Source: an uncultured Pelagimonas sp.
Lineage (GTDB): Bacteria; Pseudomonadota; Alphaproteobacteria; Rhodobacterales; Rhodobacteraceae
Assembly: GCA_947497905.1 (NCBI GenBank)
Contig: CANMIH010000003.1
Span: forward strand, 62,001 to 126,000
Direction: 5' to 3'
Length of the DNA stretch: 64,000 bases
Position 1 is the first letter of the stretch. Every line of letters begins with the position of its first letter. The position numbers and the translations under genes were made by a program. The notes under the pieces were generated by a model that searched no databases, had not been told where the DNA came from, and worked only from the letters and a program-made list of their open reading frames with translations. Positions 46,151 through 56,290 of the stretch are shown one piece after another.

Positions 46151-47322
46151 CCCAAGATCCCTCCGATCAACGCCCCCGCTGCCATAAGAAGACCAGCATA
46201 GGGCACCCAAAGCGGCACTTCAAAGGGCCCTGCCTCCCCCCGTTGTTTGACCACAATCAGGGCCGCATTGACCAGCACAAACACCGCAAGCAAGACCGTC
46301 GAGGTCATCTCCGCCAGAACCGCCACGGGCAATAGCAACGCGCCCAGAACCACGGCGGATCCCACACATAAGCTTGCCAGAACCGGGGTGCCAAATCGGG
46401 GGTGGCTGTTGCGGAACACCGCCAAACTGCCACCGGATTTGCCTAGACCGAACAGCACCCGACTGGCCATCACGATCTGCGCCAGCACCCCGTTTAAAGC
46501 CGCAAACACGGCGATGGCCGACAAAAACCGCCCCGATCCCCCGGTGGCCTGAGACCAGACCAGCGCCAAGGGCTGCTCCGATCCGCTCAGCGTATCGGCA
46601 GGCACCGCCCGTACTGCTGCCCAGCTGACCACGGCATAGAGCAGCGAGGTGATGACAAGAGAGGCCAGAATGGCCCGTGGCAAGGTGCGGCTAGGGTTCT
46701 TCACCTCTTCGGCCATATTCACGATGTCTTCGAACCCGATAAAGGCAAAGAACGCCAGTATCGCGCCCGCCCCAATCCCCGCATAGGGCAGGGCCTGCGC
46801 CACAGCGGCAACAGGCTCAGCACTGACCCCCGCCCAGACCACAAGCGCCAGACCAACAAGCTCAATCGCGGTGAACACAGCCGCCAACCCAAGGCTCTCC
46901 AGCACGCCGAATATTGCCACGCCAACCAAAAGCACGCCCATCGCGACGAGGACCAGAGCCAGAGGCAGATCGATCAGCGCTAGCAGATACCCGCCCCCGC
47001 CGCGCAACACGGCGGCGGCGGATATGCTGCCCGCCACAACGATGGCCAATCCCACCAGGATCGACAGCGCCTCACTGCCAAACCCCTGTCGCACATAGGC
47101 GGCTTCTCCTGCGGCTTCGGGCACGCGGGTAGAGAATTCGGCATAAGACAGCGCTGTGGGGGCGGCGATCACACCGGCCAACAGAAAGGACCATGGCGCC
47201 CAGACCCCGGCCTGCCCGGCCACGGCCCCGGTCAGCACATAGATCCCTGCGCCCACCATGACACCCACGCCATAGGCGGTGAGCAGCCCAAGCCCAATGC
47301 GCCGTTTCAACTGGTCTGCCAT
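46147..47322 (-). CDS. APC-superfamily amino acid permease
   Basis: Inner-membrane transporter of 391 residues, starting MADQLKRRIGLGLLTAYGVGVMVGAGIYVLTGAVAG, the typical APC first helix with the G-[IV]-G-x-G-I-Y motif, and containing AFFAFIGFEDIVNMAEEVKNPSRTLP (about 205-230). About eleven helices; somewhat short for the family. Substrate unknown. AGGAGG lies five bases before the ATG, so upstream in-frame codons that overlap the murC side are ignored. Not a usual dcw gene, it interrupts murC-murB together with the DUF2484 pair. Confidence 0.88.
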   Translation of the reverse strand: MADQLKRRIGLGLLTAYGVGVMVGAGIYVLTGAVAGQAGVWAPWSFLLAGVIAAPTALSYAEFSTRVPEAAGEAAYVRQGFGSEALSILVGLAIVVAGSISAAAVLRGGGGYLLALIDLPLALVLVAMGVLLVGVAIFGVLESLGLAAVFTAIELVGLALVVWAGVSAEPVAAVAQALPYAGIGAGAILAFFAFIGFEDIVNMAEEVKNPSRTLPRAILASLVITSLLYAVVSWAAVRAVPADTLSGSEQPLALVWSQATGGSGRFLSAIAVFAALNGVLAQIVMASRVLFGLGKSGGSLAVFRNSHPRFGTPVLASLCVGSAVVLGALLLPVAVLAEMTSTVLLAVFVLVNAALIVVKQRGEAGPFEVPLWVPYAGLLMAAGALIGGILG

Positions 47323-47464
47323 GTCACCCTCCTGTTCTGCCCCAATGAAAAAGGACAGCGCCATGCGCCGTCCTTGATGCAGAACAAACAGGATGAGTTT
47401 CACGCCCCATCGCCGCCCGATGGGGGCGGGGTTTGGGTGGGCGGGAGCCCCCTGAGGGCGGCGG

Positions 47465-48862
47465 TTACTGTGCCAGACGCGCGGGCAACCCATTGGCCCA
47501 GGCGCTGATCGTACCGGCGCCGAGACAAACCACCATATCACCGGGCTGCGCCTGTTCGCGCACCAGACGCTCGAGATCGTCTTCATTGACAATCGCCCGC
47601 GCATGGCGATGGCCATGGCGCACCAACCCGGCCACAAGATCATCGCGGCTCGCGCCCTCAACCGGCTCTTCCCCTGCGGCAAAGACCTCGGCGATCGCCA
47701 CAACATCCGCCTCGTTGAAACAGCTGCAGAATTCTTCGAAATGATGTGACAGGCGCGAATAGCGATGCGGCTGATGCACGGCGATCACCCGGCCCTCACA
47801 GGCCTGCCGCGCGGCTTTGAGCACGGCGGCAATCTCAACCGGGTGATGGCCATAATCGTCGATCACGGTGACCCCGTTCACCTCACCCACCTTGGTGAAG
47901 CGTCGGTTCACCCCGGCAAAGTTCGCCAGAGCCTCACGGATTTCATCGCCGCTCATCCCAAGATGGCGCGCCACGGCCACGGCCGAAAGGGCGTTGGACA
48001 CATTGTGGTCCCCCGGCATCGGCAGGGTACAGCCCTCGATCACCATATCCTCGGCCTGAAATGCCACATCGAAATGCGCCACGCCGCCAATGTAGGTCAG
48101 GTTAATCGCGCGCACATCGGCCTGCGCGTTAAAGCCATAGGTCACGACGCGGCGGTCGGTGACCCGCCCGACAAGAGCCTGCACTTCGGGATGGTCGGTG
48201 CAGCAGACCGCCAGTCCATAAAACGGGATGTTCGAGACAAAATCATAAAACCCCTGACGCAGGTTTTCGATGGTGCCCCAGTGCTCCATATGTTCGGGAT
48301 CAATGTTGGTCACAATCGCCACGGTCGCAGGCAGACGGTTGAAAGTGCCGTCACTTTCATCTGCCTCAACCACCATCCATTCGCCCTCACCCATGCGGGC
48401 GTTCGAGCCATAGGCATGAATGATGCCACCATTGACCACGGTTGGGTCAAATTTGCCCGCATCCAGCAACGTGGCGACCATGGTGGTGGTAGTGGTTTTG
48501 CCGTGGGTGCCTGCGATGGCTACATTGGATTTCAACCGCATCAGCTCGGCCAGCATCTCGGCCCGGCGCACCACCGGAAGCCCCTGCCGGCGCGCTTCAT
48601 CCAGCTCCGGGTTGCCCGGCTTGATGGCCGACGAGATCACCACAACCTCGGCATCAGCAAGGTTTTCAGCCACCTGACCAATCATCACCTTCGCGCCCAG
48701 CTCCACCAACCGATTGGTGATCTTCGAGGCCTTCAGATCCGAGCCCTGAACGGTGTAGCCATGGTTCAACAAAACCTCTGCAATCCCCGACATGCCGATG
48801 CCGCCAATGCCCACAAAATGGATCGCGCCCACATCACCGGGAAGTTTGGTTGCGCCGTTCAT
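47465..48862 (-). CDS. murC: UDP-N-acetylmuramate--L-alanine ligase MurC
   Basis: First Mur ligase of the stem peptide. The 465 residues begin [25 protein letters not shown] (nucleotide-binding), with the ATP loop [20 protein letters not shown] (about 115), and a C-terminal domain with [22 protein letters not shown]. The start at 48862 ([10 protein letters not shown]) fits family N-termini; an in-frame ATG at 48895 with good spacing to GAGG is also possible. It is downstream of murG by 105 bases. Confidence 0.95.
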   Translation of the reverse strand: MNGATKLPGDVGAIHFVGIGGIGMSGIAEVLLNHGYTVQGSDLKASKITNRLVELGAKVMIGQVAENLADAEVVVISSAIKPGNPELDEARRQGLPVVRRAEMLAELMRLKSNVAIAGTHGKTTTTTMVATLLDAGKFDPTVVNGGIIHAYGSNARMGEGEWMVVEADESDGTFNRLPATVAIVTNIDPEHMEHWGTIENLRQGFYDFVSNIPFYGLAVCCTDHPEVQALVGRVTDRRVVTYGFNAQADVRAINLTYIGGVAHFDVAFQAEDMVIEGCTLPMPGDHNVSNALSAVAVARHLGMSGDEIREALANFAGVNRRFTKVGEVNGVTVIDDYGHHPVEIAAVLKAARQACEGRVIAVHQPHRYSRLSHHFEEFCSCFNEADVVAIAEVFAAGEEPVEGASRDDLVAGLVRHGHRHARAIVNEDDLERLVREQAQPGDMVVCLGAGTISAWANGLPARLAQ

Positions 48863-48967
48863 GGTTGCCCCTCGCTCGAGTTCCAGATCTTTCATGTCCC
48901 ACCTCTGCCTATTCAGGCGTGCTCTTGTTACCTCAGCCCATCGGTCCACGCCGAGGGCCCACCCGTC

Positions 48968-50083
48968 TTATTCGGCGTTTTGCGCGTCGCCGCCCGCTGC
49001 GAAATGTTCAACCATTTCCGCCAATTGCTGTGCCGCATCCGGCTTGCCCACAGACAAGGCGGCATGGTGCATCTTAATGGCCCCCGCCTCATCACTCAGG
49101 ATCGCCATGATCACGTCTTTCATTGTCTCAACCGTCAGCCGTGTTTCAGGCAGACGCACCGCTGCCCCAGCATCGACCAACGCCTGCGCGTTCACCGTCT
49201 GATGGTCACCGGTGGCGATTTTCAGCGGGATCAGGATCGACGGTCGGCCAATCACGCTGATATCCGCGACGCTCGACGCGCCCGCACGGCTGATCACCAG
49301 CTGCGCCTCGCTCATGCGGGCGGGCACATCGTGGAAAAACGGTTGCACATCCGCATTGATGCCGTGCTCGGCATAGAACTCGGACACCCGGTCTCCGTCT
49401 TCATCCCGCGCCTGATGGCTCACCCGCAGGTTCTGCACCACGTCCAGCGGCAGCGCTGCAATCGCCGGTGGTACAACATCGCTTAGGATACGTGCGCCCT
49501 GGCTGCCGCCCATGACCAGGATCGACATGGGATAAGGCCCCGGCGCGATGTATCCCGCTCCGGCGCGCTCCAGAACCTCGGGTCGCACCGGATTGCCAAT
49601 GTGATAGCCATCCACACCCTCAGGAAGATCAATCGGCATGGTGCCGCAGGCAATGGCATCCACTTTGGTGGCAAAGCCCGCATTGGTGCGGCCCAGCACG
49701 CCGTTTTGCTCATGAATGAGGCGCGGCAGTTTCAACAGCCACGCAGCCCCCAGAGCCGGGATCGACGGATACCCGCCAAAGCCCACCACAATATCCGGCT
49801 TGTCGCGAAACAACCGCCAGGCCATCGAGATCACGCCCATCCCAATCTTGAATGGCACAACCGCCTTAGCCAGCAATCCACCGCGCGCAAAGGTCGCCGA
49901 AGACACCTGTTCGATTTCAACCCCATCAGGGAAACCGCCGGTATAGCGCGCACCACGGTCATCGGTTGACAGTTTGACCCGCCAGCCCCGCTTCAGCATC
50001 TCTTCGGCCAAAGCCTGCGCTGGGAACATATGCCCACCGGTTCCACCGGCTGCTATCACCAACAGGGGCTTGCGCTCTGCCAT
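48968..50083 (-). CDS. murG: MurG, lipid II synthase
   Basis: Peripheral inner-membrane glycosyltransferase adding GlcNAc to lipid I. The 371 residues contain the N-terminal G-loop [21 protein letters not shown], the second glycine region [18 protein letters not shown] (about 190) and the sugar-nucleotide site [29 protein letters not shown] (about 255-285). GGAG lies eight bases before the ATG. A terminator after ftsW separates it from the upstream gene, suggesting its own promoter in 50084-50201. Confidence 0.95.
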   Translation of the reverse strand: MAERKPLLVIAAGGTGGHMFPAQALAEEMLKRGWRVKLSTDDRGARYTGGFPDGVEIEQVSSATFARGGLLAKAVVPFKIGMGVISMAWRLFRDKPDIVVGFGGYPSIPALGAAWLLKLPRLIHEQNGVLGRTNAGFATKVDAIACGTMPIDLPEGVDGYHIGNPVRPEVLERAGAGYIAPGPYPMSILVMGGSQGARILSDVVPPAIAALPLDVVQNLRVSHQARDEDGDRVSEFYAEHGINADVQPFFHDVPARMSEAQLVISRAGASSVADISVIGRPSILIPLKIATGDHQTVNAQALVDAGAAVRLPETRLTVETMKDVIMAILSDEAGAIKMHHAALSVGKPDAAQQLAEMVEHFAAGGDAQNAE

Positions 50084-50201
50084 TCTCTCAAATCTCCGTC
50101 ACCACGATCTGGCTCCCATATACCAGCCCCAACCGCGCGTCTATAAAGGGTTGCTCTCACCATCCGAGCGCTTGCGGCAGAATATCGCCGAGACGGGCAT
50201 T

Positions 50202-50227
50202 AAAAAAGGCGGGGAATTCCCGCCTTT
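50202..50227 (-). terminator. Rho-independent terminator of ftsW
   Basis: On the minus strand AAAGGCGGG and CCCGCCTTT (loop of 5) followed by a run of T residues (TTTTTT). It starts 4 bases past the ftsW stop. Confidence 0.9.
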
Positions 50228-50230
50228 CCG

Positions 50231-51397
50231 TCACCGGACCCGGGCCCGCAGAATATCGTGGATCTCACCCTGAGGCCGCGACCGCGTAAAGGCCAGCAAC
50301 ATGCCCACGGCAATCCCCCCCGCGATCAGTGACGAGCCGCCGTAGCTGACAAAGGGCAAGGTCATGCCTTTCGCGGGCAACAGACGCACCGCAACTCCCA
50401 TGTTGATCATCGCCTGCACGCCGAAAATCGCCGCCAGACCTGTGCCTGCATAACGGATAAACGGATCGCGCTCGCGCATGAGCCGGATAAAGCTACGCAC
50501 CACAATGGTTGCGTAAAGCGCAATGATCGCCAGCACGAGCACAAGCCCATATTCCTCCGCCGCAACCGCAATGATGAAATCGGTATGCGCATCCGGCAGG
50601 CTCCATTTCACCTGTCCTTCGCCCACGCCAACCCCGAAAAAACCGCCCTCACGGATGGCATTGGTGGCATAGCCAAGCTGGGTGTTCGGATCGACATCGG
50701 GGCTGAGAAAGCCATCGATGCGGCGGGCAAAGTGCTCGGACCCGTTATAGGCAACCATGCCGCCCAGAACCACAAGCGCCGCAAGCCCCATCAGCAGGAT
50801 CATCGGCGCGCCACCCACAAACCACATCACCCCCCAACTGAACAGGATCAGGCTGGCCTGGCCAAAGTCAGGCTGCATAGCCAGCATCAGCACAATCACC
50901 ACCATCATGACAAAGCTATAGACCCGCCCCGGAGGCCCCCCAAGCTCTTGCCCTGCCCCCATCAGCCAGGCCGAGACAACCACAAACACTGGTTTGAGAA
51001 ATTCAGAGGGCTGCAGCGAGGCAAAACCAAGAGAATACCAACGCACCGCCCCTTTGCCAAAATCCGTGCCCAGCACGGGCAACAGCGCAAGCGCCACAAA
51101 GGCCGCAAGAAAACCAAGCACCGACAGACGCCGGACCAGCAATGGCCCCATCATCGAGGTAAAGACCATCGCGATCATCGCCATTATGCCGAAAAAAGCC
51201 TGACGCTGCACATAGTGGAACGGGTTCAACCCATTGCGTTCGGCCAAGGGGGGCGAGGCCGCAAGCCCCAGCAAAATCCCCACCCCGAACAACATCAGGA
51301 TGCAGCTCAAGCTCCACTTATCAACCGTCCGCCACCATTTCGGTAAAACGGGTTCCACATCGCGCACGGGGGCCGTGCCGTAAACCATCTCTGTCAT
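50231..51397 (-). CDS. ftsW: Cell division protein FtsW (SEDS glycosyltransferase)
   Basis: SEDS-family septal peptidoglycan glycosyltransferase, 388 residues with about ten membrane helices. Conserved segments include GLNPFHYVQRQAFFG, PDFGQASLILFSWG (about 195) and VGEGQVKWSLPDAHTDFIIAVAAEEYGLV (about 265-295) and the GMTLPFVSYGGSSL end (about 345). It partners FtsI. The region 51398-51587 between it and the plus-strand insert probably holds its promoter. Confidence 0.95.
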   Translation of the reverse strand: MTEMVYGTAPVRDVEPVLPKWWRTVDKWSLSCILMLFGVGILLGLAASPPLAERNGLNPFHYVQRQAFFGIMAMIAMVFTSMMGPLLVRRLSVLGFLAAFVALALLPVLGTDFGKGAVRWYSLGFASLQPSEFLKPVFVVVSAWLMGAGQELGGPPGRVYSFVMMVVIVLMLAMQPDFGQASLILFSWGVMWFVGGAPMILLMGLAALVVLGGMVAYNGSEHFARRIDGFLSPDVDPNTQLGYATNAIREGGFFGVGVGEGQVKWSLPDAHTDFIIAVAAEEYGLVLVLAIIALYATIVVRSFIRLMRERDPFIRYAGTGLAAIFGVQAMINMGVAVRLLPAKGMTLPFVSYGGSSLIAGGIAVGMLLAFTRSRPQGEIHDILRARVR

Positions 51398-51587
51398 GAG
51401 AGATCCGCCTCAACTGCTCGTTTCGCCCGTTTGCCGGGTCTGGCCCCAAGACTAACCCGGATCGGTCGTTGGAGCCAGTGAAAAGGGGTTAACGGCACAA
51501 GCTATCCCCAAATCGAGCTGAGCAAAACTTGTTCCTCACAGGAATAGTTGTTAGTCAATCAGCATTTGCAGCAACACATTTGACAGC

Positions 51588-52670
51588 ATGATATTCTCAG
51601 CAGCTTTAGACGACTCAAGCTTGGCTTCTATACGCAAATCGATCTACGTTTTTGCCTCATTTATTGCAATTGTTGCAACCTACGAGGCATCCATTGATTT
51701 GTCTGGAAAATGGTTCGGCGTTATTGAGTTCACCCAAAAGCAAACAATCGCACCAGTGTGGATCGTGGGCATAGCCTGCCTGTTTCAAGCTTATCTGACG
51801 CTCCGACTGTATATTTCTCAAGAGATATCATTCGCGAAAATTCAGCGTGCCTACGGCACAGATGAGCTACTCCGAGATGACCAGCTCAGCCAACTGGTTT
51901 CCGACCTTAAAGACATGGTCGACAAAGCGAAATCCACAACGCCTAAGCAAACAGATTTAAGCAATCTTATTACCGGTCTTGAAGAGGTGCCCGAGCTGGT
52001 GGAGCAGGCCAACTTATTGAATTCTGCCGTGCAGGCAGTAGACCAATCTTCGGCGAAAATCTCAACAGACTTGCAAAGCGTCGTAACGAAACTGTCCGCA
52101 GTCGACATGAGTTTTCGATCTTATCTCGAACACCTCGCAGGCGGTGGCCCCGACGAGAAAGCACTCAGGCAAGAATTGATGAAGGGCTCATTCGAGACTG
52201 AGCTCCACTCTCCGGAAACTAACGAGATCATAATCGGCCCTACCGACCCGCGCGTATCTCCGGACCTACGTGCGACGCTACAGGAACTGCGCCAGCAACT
52301 TGAAACCTATAATTTCCGGAAGGACCTGAATGATATTTATCTACTCAATCAAAAGGCCGCGATCTTTGTCTCTGACCATGAACGGATCCAACCCGCACTC
52401 GAACAGATAACTCACCAGCTAAAAGGGGTAATCGAGTTTGAACAGACCTTCGACAACTCAACACTGGCCAAGGCGACTAAAGATCTCGACTCTAAACTGA
52501 TTGACGTCAAACAGAGGCGCGAACGAGAATTCAAGTGGTTTGAGTTCTATCTCCCTGCGGCAATTGCAATTTGTTCAATATCATATGGTTTGTTTCTCAG
52601 ACCCTACTTTACCCCTGAGCTACGGTGGTGGGAGCTCTTATCGCTTATGCATGTATTGGGTACAAACTAA
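51588..52670 (+). CDS. Membrane/coiled-coil protein of unknown function (360 aa)
   Basis: No family recognised. It runs against the dcw cluster. Two N-terminal hydrophobic segments (SIYVFASFIAIVATYEASIDL, about 18-38, and TIAPVWIVGIACLFQAYLTLRLYI, about 52-75) precede a long helical, charged middle (about 85-330: LSQLVSDLKDMVDKAKS, LKGVIEFEQTFDNSTLAKATKD). A third hydrophobic helix lies near 335-350 (PAAIAICSISYGLFL). The codon mix is AT-rich (43% and 53% G+C in two counted lines, 60% in a neighbouring one), consistent with transfer. There is no obvious ribosome-binding site. It overlaps the convergent antitoxin gene by 26 bases. Confidence 0.7.
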   Translation: MIFSAALDDSSLASIRKSIYVFASFIAIVATYEASIDLSGKWFGVIEFTQKQTIAPVWIVGIACLFQAYLTLRLYISQEISFAKIQRAYGTDELLRDDQLSQLVSDLKDMVDKAKSTTPKQTDLSNLITGLEEVPELVEQANLLNSAVQAVDQSSAKISTDLQSVVTKLSAVDMSFRSYLEHLAGGGPDEKALRQELMKGSFETELHSPETNEIIIGPTDPRVSPDLRATLQELRQQLETYNFRKDLNDIYLLNQKAAIFVSDHERIQPALEQITHQLKGVIEFEQTFDNSTLAKATKDLDSKLIDVKQRREREFKWFEFYLPAAIAICSISYGLFLRPYFTPELRWWELLSLMHVLGTN

Positions 52671-53010
52671 CCCTCTCAAATATTCCGCCCCCACTCCACT
52701 GCACGTCTTCGCCCCGCCGGGCCATCTCACGGGCTTCCTCGAGCCAGCGCATGTGCTGGGTGTGCTCATGGGCGCGCCGCTCAATCTCTTGTCTGGACCG
52801 GCAATCCACCTCATCCAGAGCATGCAGATCCCAGGGCGTCACCAGACCCGCCACGGCTGTGCCATTGCGGGTGATCAGAAATCGGTCGCCCTGCATTTCC
52901 ATCTTACGCAGATAAAACGACAGATCGCGCCTCAGCTTGGCGCTGCTCAGTTCCGGTGACTGGAACTTATAGTTAAGGCGTGTGTTACAGCGGTGATTGA
53001 ATCTCGTCAT
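52645..53010 (-). CDS. Phd/YefM-family antitoxin-like protein (121 aa)
   Basis: The central segment ELSSAKLRRDLSFYLRKMEMQGDRFLITRNGTAVAGLVTPWDLHAL is the Phd/YefM (prevent-host-death) fold, normally the DNA-binding, toxin-neutralising half of a type II toxin-antitoxin pair. The ATG at 53010 has GGGGG upstream. A helical, charged C-terminus (RRAHEHTQHMRWLEEAREMARRGEDV) follows. No toxin gene (Doc, RelE or YoeB-like) is visible on either side. A symmetric repeated operator sits upstream. Either the toxin was lost or the protein is a stand-alone regulator. Confidence 0.78.
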   Translation of the reverse strand: MTRFNHRCNTRLNYKFQSPELSSAKLRRDLSFYLRKMEMQGDRFLITRNGTAVAGLVTPWDLHALDEVDCRSRQEIERRAHEHTQHMRWLEEAREMARRGEDVQWSGGGIFERVSLYPIHA

Positions 53011-53081
53011 GCCCCCAGTTTTCTCGCCTGAGCTTGTCAAACCACGCACGTAGCGTCCGCCCCCTGCGCAACAGGTCTTGC

Positions 53082-53136
53082 CGTTTTGTACCATTTGCGC
53101 GTAGGGGCGTACCAAAGGTACAAACGGTACAAAACG
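53082..53136. promoter_or_regulatory. Repeated GGTACAAA operator between antitoxin gene and baiN-type gene
   Basis: CGTTTTGTACC (53082-53092) and GGTACAAAACG (53126-53136) are perfect 11-base inverted arms. Between them lies GTACC-AAA-GGTAC (53109-53121), giving three GGTACAAA-type half sites. The arrangement fits cooperative binding by an antitoxin autoregulator. The binding factor is inferred. Confidence 0.6.
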
Positions 53137-53146
53137 CGAGACCCCG

Positions 53147-54322
53147 ATGCAGACACGCACTCTTATCCTTGGCGCCGGTGCCGCCGGGCTGATGGCGGCA
53201 GGCCACTGTGGCCCCGACACTCTGGTCATCGACCACGCCAAAGCCCCGGGTGAGAAGATCCGCATCTCTGGGGGAGGACGTTGCAATTTCACAAATATGG
53301 ACGTGGAATTTAAGAACTTCCTTGGTGGGAATCCGCATTTTCACAAGTCCGCGCTAAGCACCTATACCCAATGGGACTTTATCGAGATGGTCTCGAGCCA
53401 TGGCATTGCCTGGCACGAAAAGACACTGGGCCAGTTGTTTTGCGATGACAAAGCCACCCAGATCGTCGCTATGCTCTTGAATAAGATAGAGAAAGCCGGT
53501 GCCGAACTCTGGCTGCAAACCTCAATCAAAGAGATTTCGCATGGCCCCGAGGGGTTTCGCACGCGGGTTGAGAAAGAGGGGAAAACCCTTGAAATCATAT
53601 CAGAAAATCTGATTGTGGCCACCGGGGGCAAATCGATCCCCAAGATGGGCGCCACAGGCATCGCCTATGACATTGCCGCGCAATTTGGCCACGCCCTGAC
53701 CGAAACTCGCCCAGGCCTTGTGCCCTTTACCTTCGACAAAGGGCGCTTCGCAGATATCTCGGGCGTCGCAACCAACTCACGGATTTCAAACGACAAAGCC
53801 GGATTTGAAGAGGCGCTTTTGTTCACTCATCGCGGCTTGTCCGGCCCCGCCGTGTTGCAAATTTCAAGCTATTGGCGCGAAGGCGAAGAGGTCATCGTCA
53901 ACCTCCTGCCAGACACCGATCTTGCAAGCATCCTGAAATCCAAACGCACCAGTGAAGGCCGCAAATCGCTCACCACTGAATTGGGCTATCACCTACCGGC
54001 ACGGCTGATCGCATTTCTGGCACAAGAATTTGATTTCAAAGGCAACATCGCCGACCTCTCCGATCGCCGCATTGACGAGTTGCAAGCGGGCCTGCGCAGC
54101 TGGCCCCTCAAACCCACCGGCAGCGAAGGCTACCGCACTGCCGAGGTCACCCTGGGCGGGATCGACACCGATGGGTTTTCGTCAAAAACCATGATGTCAA
54201 AATCCCTGCCCGGGTTCTATGTCATCGGCGAAGCGCTGGATGTGACCGGCTGGTTGGGCGGCTATAATTTCCAATGGGCCTGGTCCTCGGCCATGGCCGC
54301 CGCCCGCGCCATCACCGCTTAA
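53147..54322 (+). CDS. BaiN/HI0933-family FAD-dependent oxidoreductase
   Basis: Flavoprotein of 391 residues: N-terminal FAD motif [19 protein letters not shown], then the family segment [18 protein letters not shown] (about 33-50). [15 protein letters not shown]-type text appears as [19 protein letters not shown] (about 158) and the end [24 protein letters not shown] is typical of HI0933-like proteins (TIGR03862 subgroup). The reaction is not defined for this group. It is on the opposite strand to dcw and overlaps the murD stop by 4 bases. Confidence 0.88.
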   Translation: MQTRTLILGAGAAGLMAAGHCGPDTLVIDHAKAPGEKIRISGGGRCNFTNMDVEFKNFLGGNPHFHKSALSTYTQWDFIEMVSSHGIAWHEKTLGQLFCDDKATQIVAMLLNKIEKAGAELWLQTSIKEISHGPEGFRTRVEKEGKTLEIISENLIVATGGKSIPKMGATGIAYDIAAQFGHALTETRPGLVPFTFDKGRFADISGVATNSRISNDKAGFEEALLFTHRGLSGPAVLQISSYWREGEEVIVNLLPDTDLASILKSKRTSEGRKSLTTELGYHLPARLIAFLAQEFDFKGNIADLSDRRIDELQAGLRSWPLKPTGSEGYRTAEVTLGGIDTDGFSSKTMMSKSLPGFYVIGEALDVTGWLGGYNFQWAWSSAMAAARAITA

Positions 54323-55713
54323 CCCAACAGTTTTTTGACCTGCGCAGTGAAATCGTCACCCCGCAATTCAAAGTTGTCATACTGATCAAAGCTTGCTGCG
54401 GCGGGCGCCAAAAGCACAACTTCGCCCGGTTGCGCCTCCGCTGCGGCCAGTGCGACAGCGGCCTCCATCGTGGTACAAATCGCGGTCTCAACACCCGGCA
54501 ACTGCAAGGCAAAGGCTTCGGCCTCACGCCCAATCACATAGGCCTTGGCAACATGATCAAATCCGGGTTTCAGCGGCTCAAGCCCCCCTTCTTTCATCAA
54601 CCCGCCACAGATCCAACGGATCTTGGGAAAGGCCTGCAGCGCCTTCAGAGCCGCATCCACATTGGTGGCCTTGGAGTCGTTCACAAACCGCACCCCATTG
54701 GCGTCCCCCACCAGCTGCGAGCGATGCGGCAACCCGCCAAAGCTGTGCAACCCGGCCTCAATCTGGCGCGGCGCGATATTCAACGCCCGACAGGCCGCAT
54801 AGGCGGCACATGCGTTCTGGTGATTGTGGGCCCCCGGCAAACCCGCTACCTCGCGCAAATCAATCGAAGCCACCTGGCGCCCCTTGCGCCATTCGGTCAA
54901 GAAGCCTTTGCGTGCAAAGACCTGCCATCCCGGGCCATTCAACTTGGTGCCCGATGATACACGGATCACCCGATCATCTGCCGCACCTTCGCTCAGCTGA
55001 TTGGCCATAAACTGACCTTCCATTTCATCCACACCAATCACGGCGCGATCCGGCCCGCCTTCGGCAAACAAGCGGCGCTTGGCGGCAAAATAGCCCCCCA
55101 TACCGTGATGACGGTCCAGATGATCAGGCGAGAGATTGGTAAAGACCGCCACATCCGGCGTCAGACTACGCGCGAGATCGGTCTGATAACTCGACAGCTC
55201 AAGCACCACCACGCCCCCTTCCTCTGGCGGATCAATGTCCAACACCCCCCGGCCAATATTGCCCGCAAGCTGACTTGGCCGCCCCGCTTCTTCCAAAAGG
55301 TGGTGGATCAGTGCCGAGGTGGTGGATTTCCCGTTTGAGCCGGTGACTGCAACCACGCGAGGGGGTTGGTCATAGCTCATCCAGGCATCCGACCCAAACG
55401 AGCGGAAAAACAACCCGATGTCATTGTCCACAGGCACGCCCGCGCGCAAGGCCGCCGCAATGACCGGGTTCGGTGTGGGGTAAAGATGGGGAATACCCGG
55501 TGAAACAACCAGACAGCTTAGCTCTTCGATCCCCTTCCGCAGATCCTGCGCCACAAACCCTTCGGCCTCCGCCTTCTCCCGACCCGCAGCCGCGTCATCC
55601 CAGACCAGAACCTCCGCCCCGCCTTCGCGCAGCGCCCGCGCCGCTGACAGGCCAGACCGGCCCAATCCCAAAACACCCACTTTTGCGCCCGAAAATCCCA
55701 TCACCGGTATCAT
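54319..55713 (-). CDS. murD: UDP-N-acetylmuramoylalanine--D-glutamate ligase MurD
   Basis: Adds D-Glu to UDP-MurNAc-L-Ala. The 464 residues show [21 protein letters not shown] (UDP-binding), the ATP loop [20 protein letters not shown] (about 120) and the C-terminal [18 protein letters not shown] (about 345). The ATG overlaps the upstream ATPase stop by 4 bases (ATGA), so they are coupled. It converges with the BaiN-type gene with a 4-base overlap and lacks an obvious terminator. Confidence 0.95.
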   Translation of the reverse strand: MIPVMGFSGAKVGVLGLGRSGLSAARALREGGAEVLVWDDAAAGREKAEAEGFVAQDLRKGIEELSCLVVSPGIPHLYPTPNPVIAAALRAGVPVDNDIGLFFRSFGSDAWMSYDQPPRVVAVTGSNGKSTTSALIHHLLEEAGRPSQLAGNIGRGVLDIDPPEEGGVVVLELSSYQTDLARSLTPDVAVFTNLSPDHLDRHHGMGGYFAAKRRLFAEGGPDRAVIGVDEMEGQFMANQLSEGAADDRVIRVSSGTKLNGPGWQVFARKGFLTEWRKGRQVASIDLREVAGLPGAHNHQNACAAYAACRALNIAPRQIEAGLHSFGGLPHRSQLVGDANGVRFVNDSKATNVDAALKALQAFPKIRWICGGLMKEGGLEPLKPGFDHVAKAYVIGREAEAFALQLPGVETAICTTMEAAVALAAAEAQPGEVVLLAPAAASFDQYDNFELRGDDFTAQVKKLLG

Positions 55714-56222
55714 GCCATCTCCTTCAGTCGCGCCTCAAACCAATCCGCCCGTTCATGTACCGGCAGCTTTGGCAAAAATTCGACCGTATATCCGTGTTTT
55801 GGTAAGCGCTGACACAATGCGTCATACTCTGCAAGCGCCGCCTGCAGATCATGCTGCCGTGCCTCATCCTGAACATAGATTTCCGGCCAGGGCGGCGCAA
55901 GAAACACCACCTCGTGATAACGCAGCCCCTCAACCGCTTTGGCCACCGGCTCTGGCAAGGTTCGCCCTGCTTGTTCAAACCAGATCACCGCATCCAGAAA
56001 TGACCGATCAAACAGCGACACCTTCGGCCCCGCTGCGTGAAAGTCCTGCACCGCCAGCGTCACACAGCGCGCGCAAAACCCTGCGATGTCCTCCCATGGG
56101 GTAAGCCCCTCCGCCACTACACGGCGCCCGGGTTCGTCAAAACACGCCCAGCCCCGGGCCGCCATTTCCGCCAATAGTGTCGATTTCCCACCGCCCGAAC
56201 ACCCAGAAACCACGACACGCAC
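55710..56222 (-). CDS. P-loop NTPase (AAA_28-type) in the dcw cluster
   Basis: Soluble ATPase/kinase-like protein of about 170 residues with Walker [13 protein letters not shown] near the N-terminus, followed by [14 protein letters not shown] and the [13 protein letters not shown] motif, a layout of the AAA_28 NTPase domain. I use the GTG at 56222 because GGAGG lies eight bases before it; a TTG at 56237 contains that site. It is directly upstream of murD with a 4-base overlap, and behind the mraY terminator. No role in division is established. Confidence 0.82.
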   Translation of the reverse strand: MRVVVSGCSGGGKSTLLAEMAARGWACFDEPGRRVVAEGLTPWEDIAGFCARCVTLAVQDFHAAGPKVSLFDRSFLDAVIWFEQAGRTLPEPVAKAVEGLRYHEVVFLAPPWPEIYVQDEARQHDLQAALAEYDALCQRLPKHGYTVEFLPKLPVHERADWFEARLKEMA

Positions 56223-56290
56223 AGAGATCTCCTCCAATTTCTTCTTTTCACAAATACTCTGGCGTAAATGCCGCCCTGCAAGGGTGGCAA

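Noticed and set aside
47323-47706. N-terminal extension of the amino-acid permease reading back across the murC end
   Set aside because: The ATG at 47322 has AGGAGG five bases upstream and begins exactly at the conserved first helix; the extension overlaps murC and has no family similarity.
47765-49486. Long plus-strand open frame (573 codons) antisense to murC and murG
   Set aside because: It is rich in His, Arg and Gln, has no recognisable domain, and lies entirely opposite two clear Mur genes in high-G+C DNA where such shadow frames are expected.
51398-53146. A toxin gene partner for the Phd/YefM antitoxin
   Set aside because: The adjacent 360-residue gene is a large membrane/coiled-coil protein on the opposite strand and does not resemble Doc, RelE, YoeB or PIN toxins; no small ORF of suitable length is coupled to the antitoxin.
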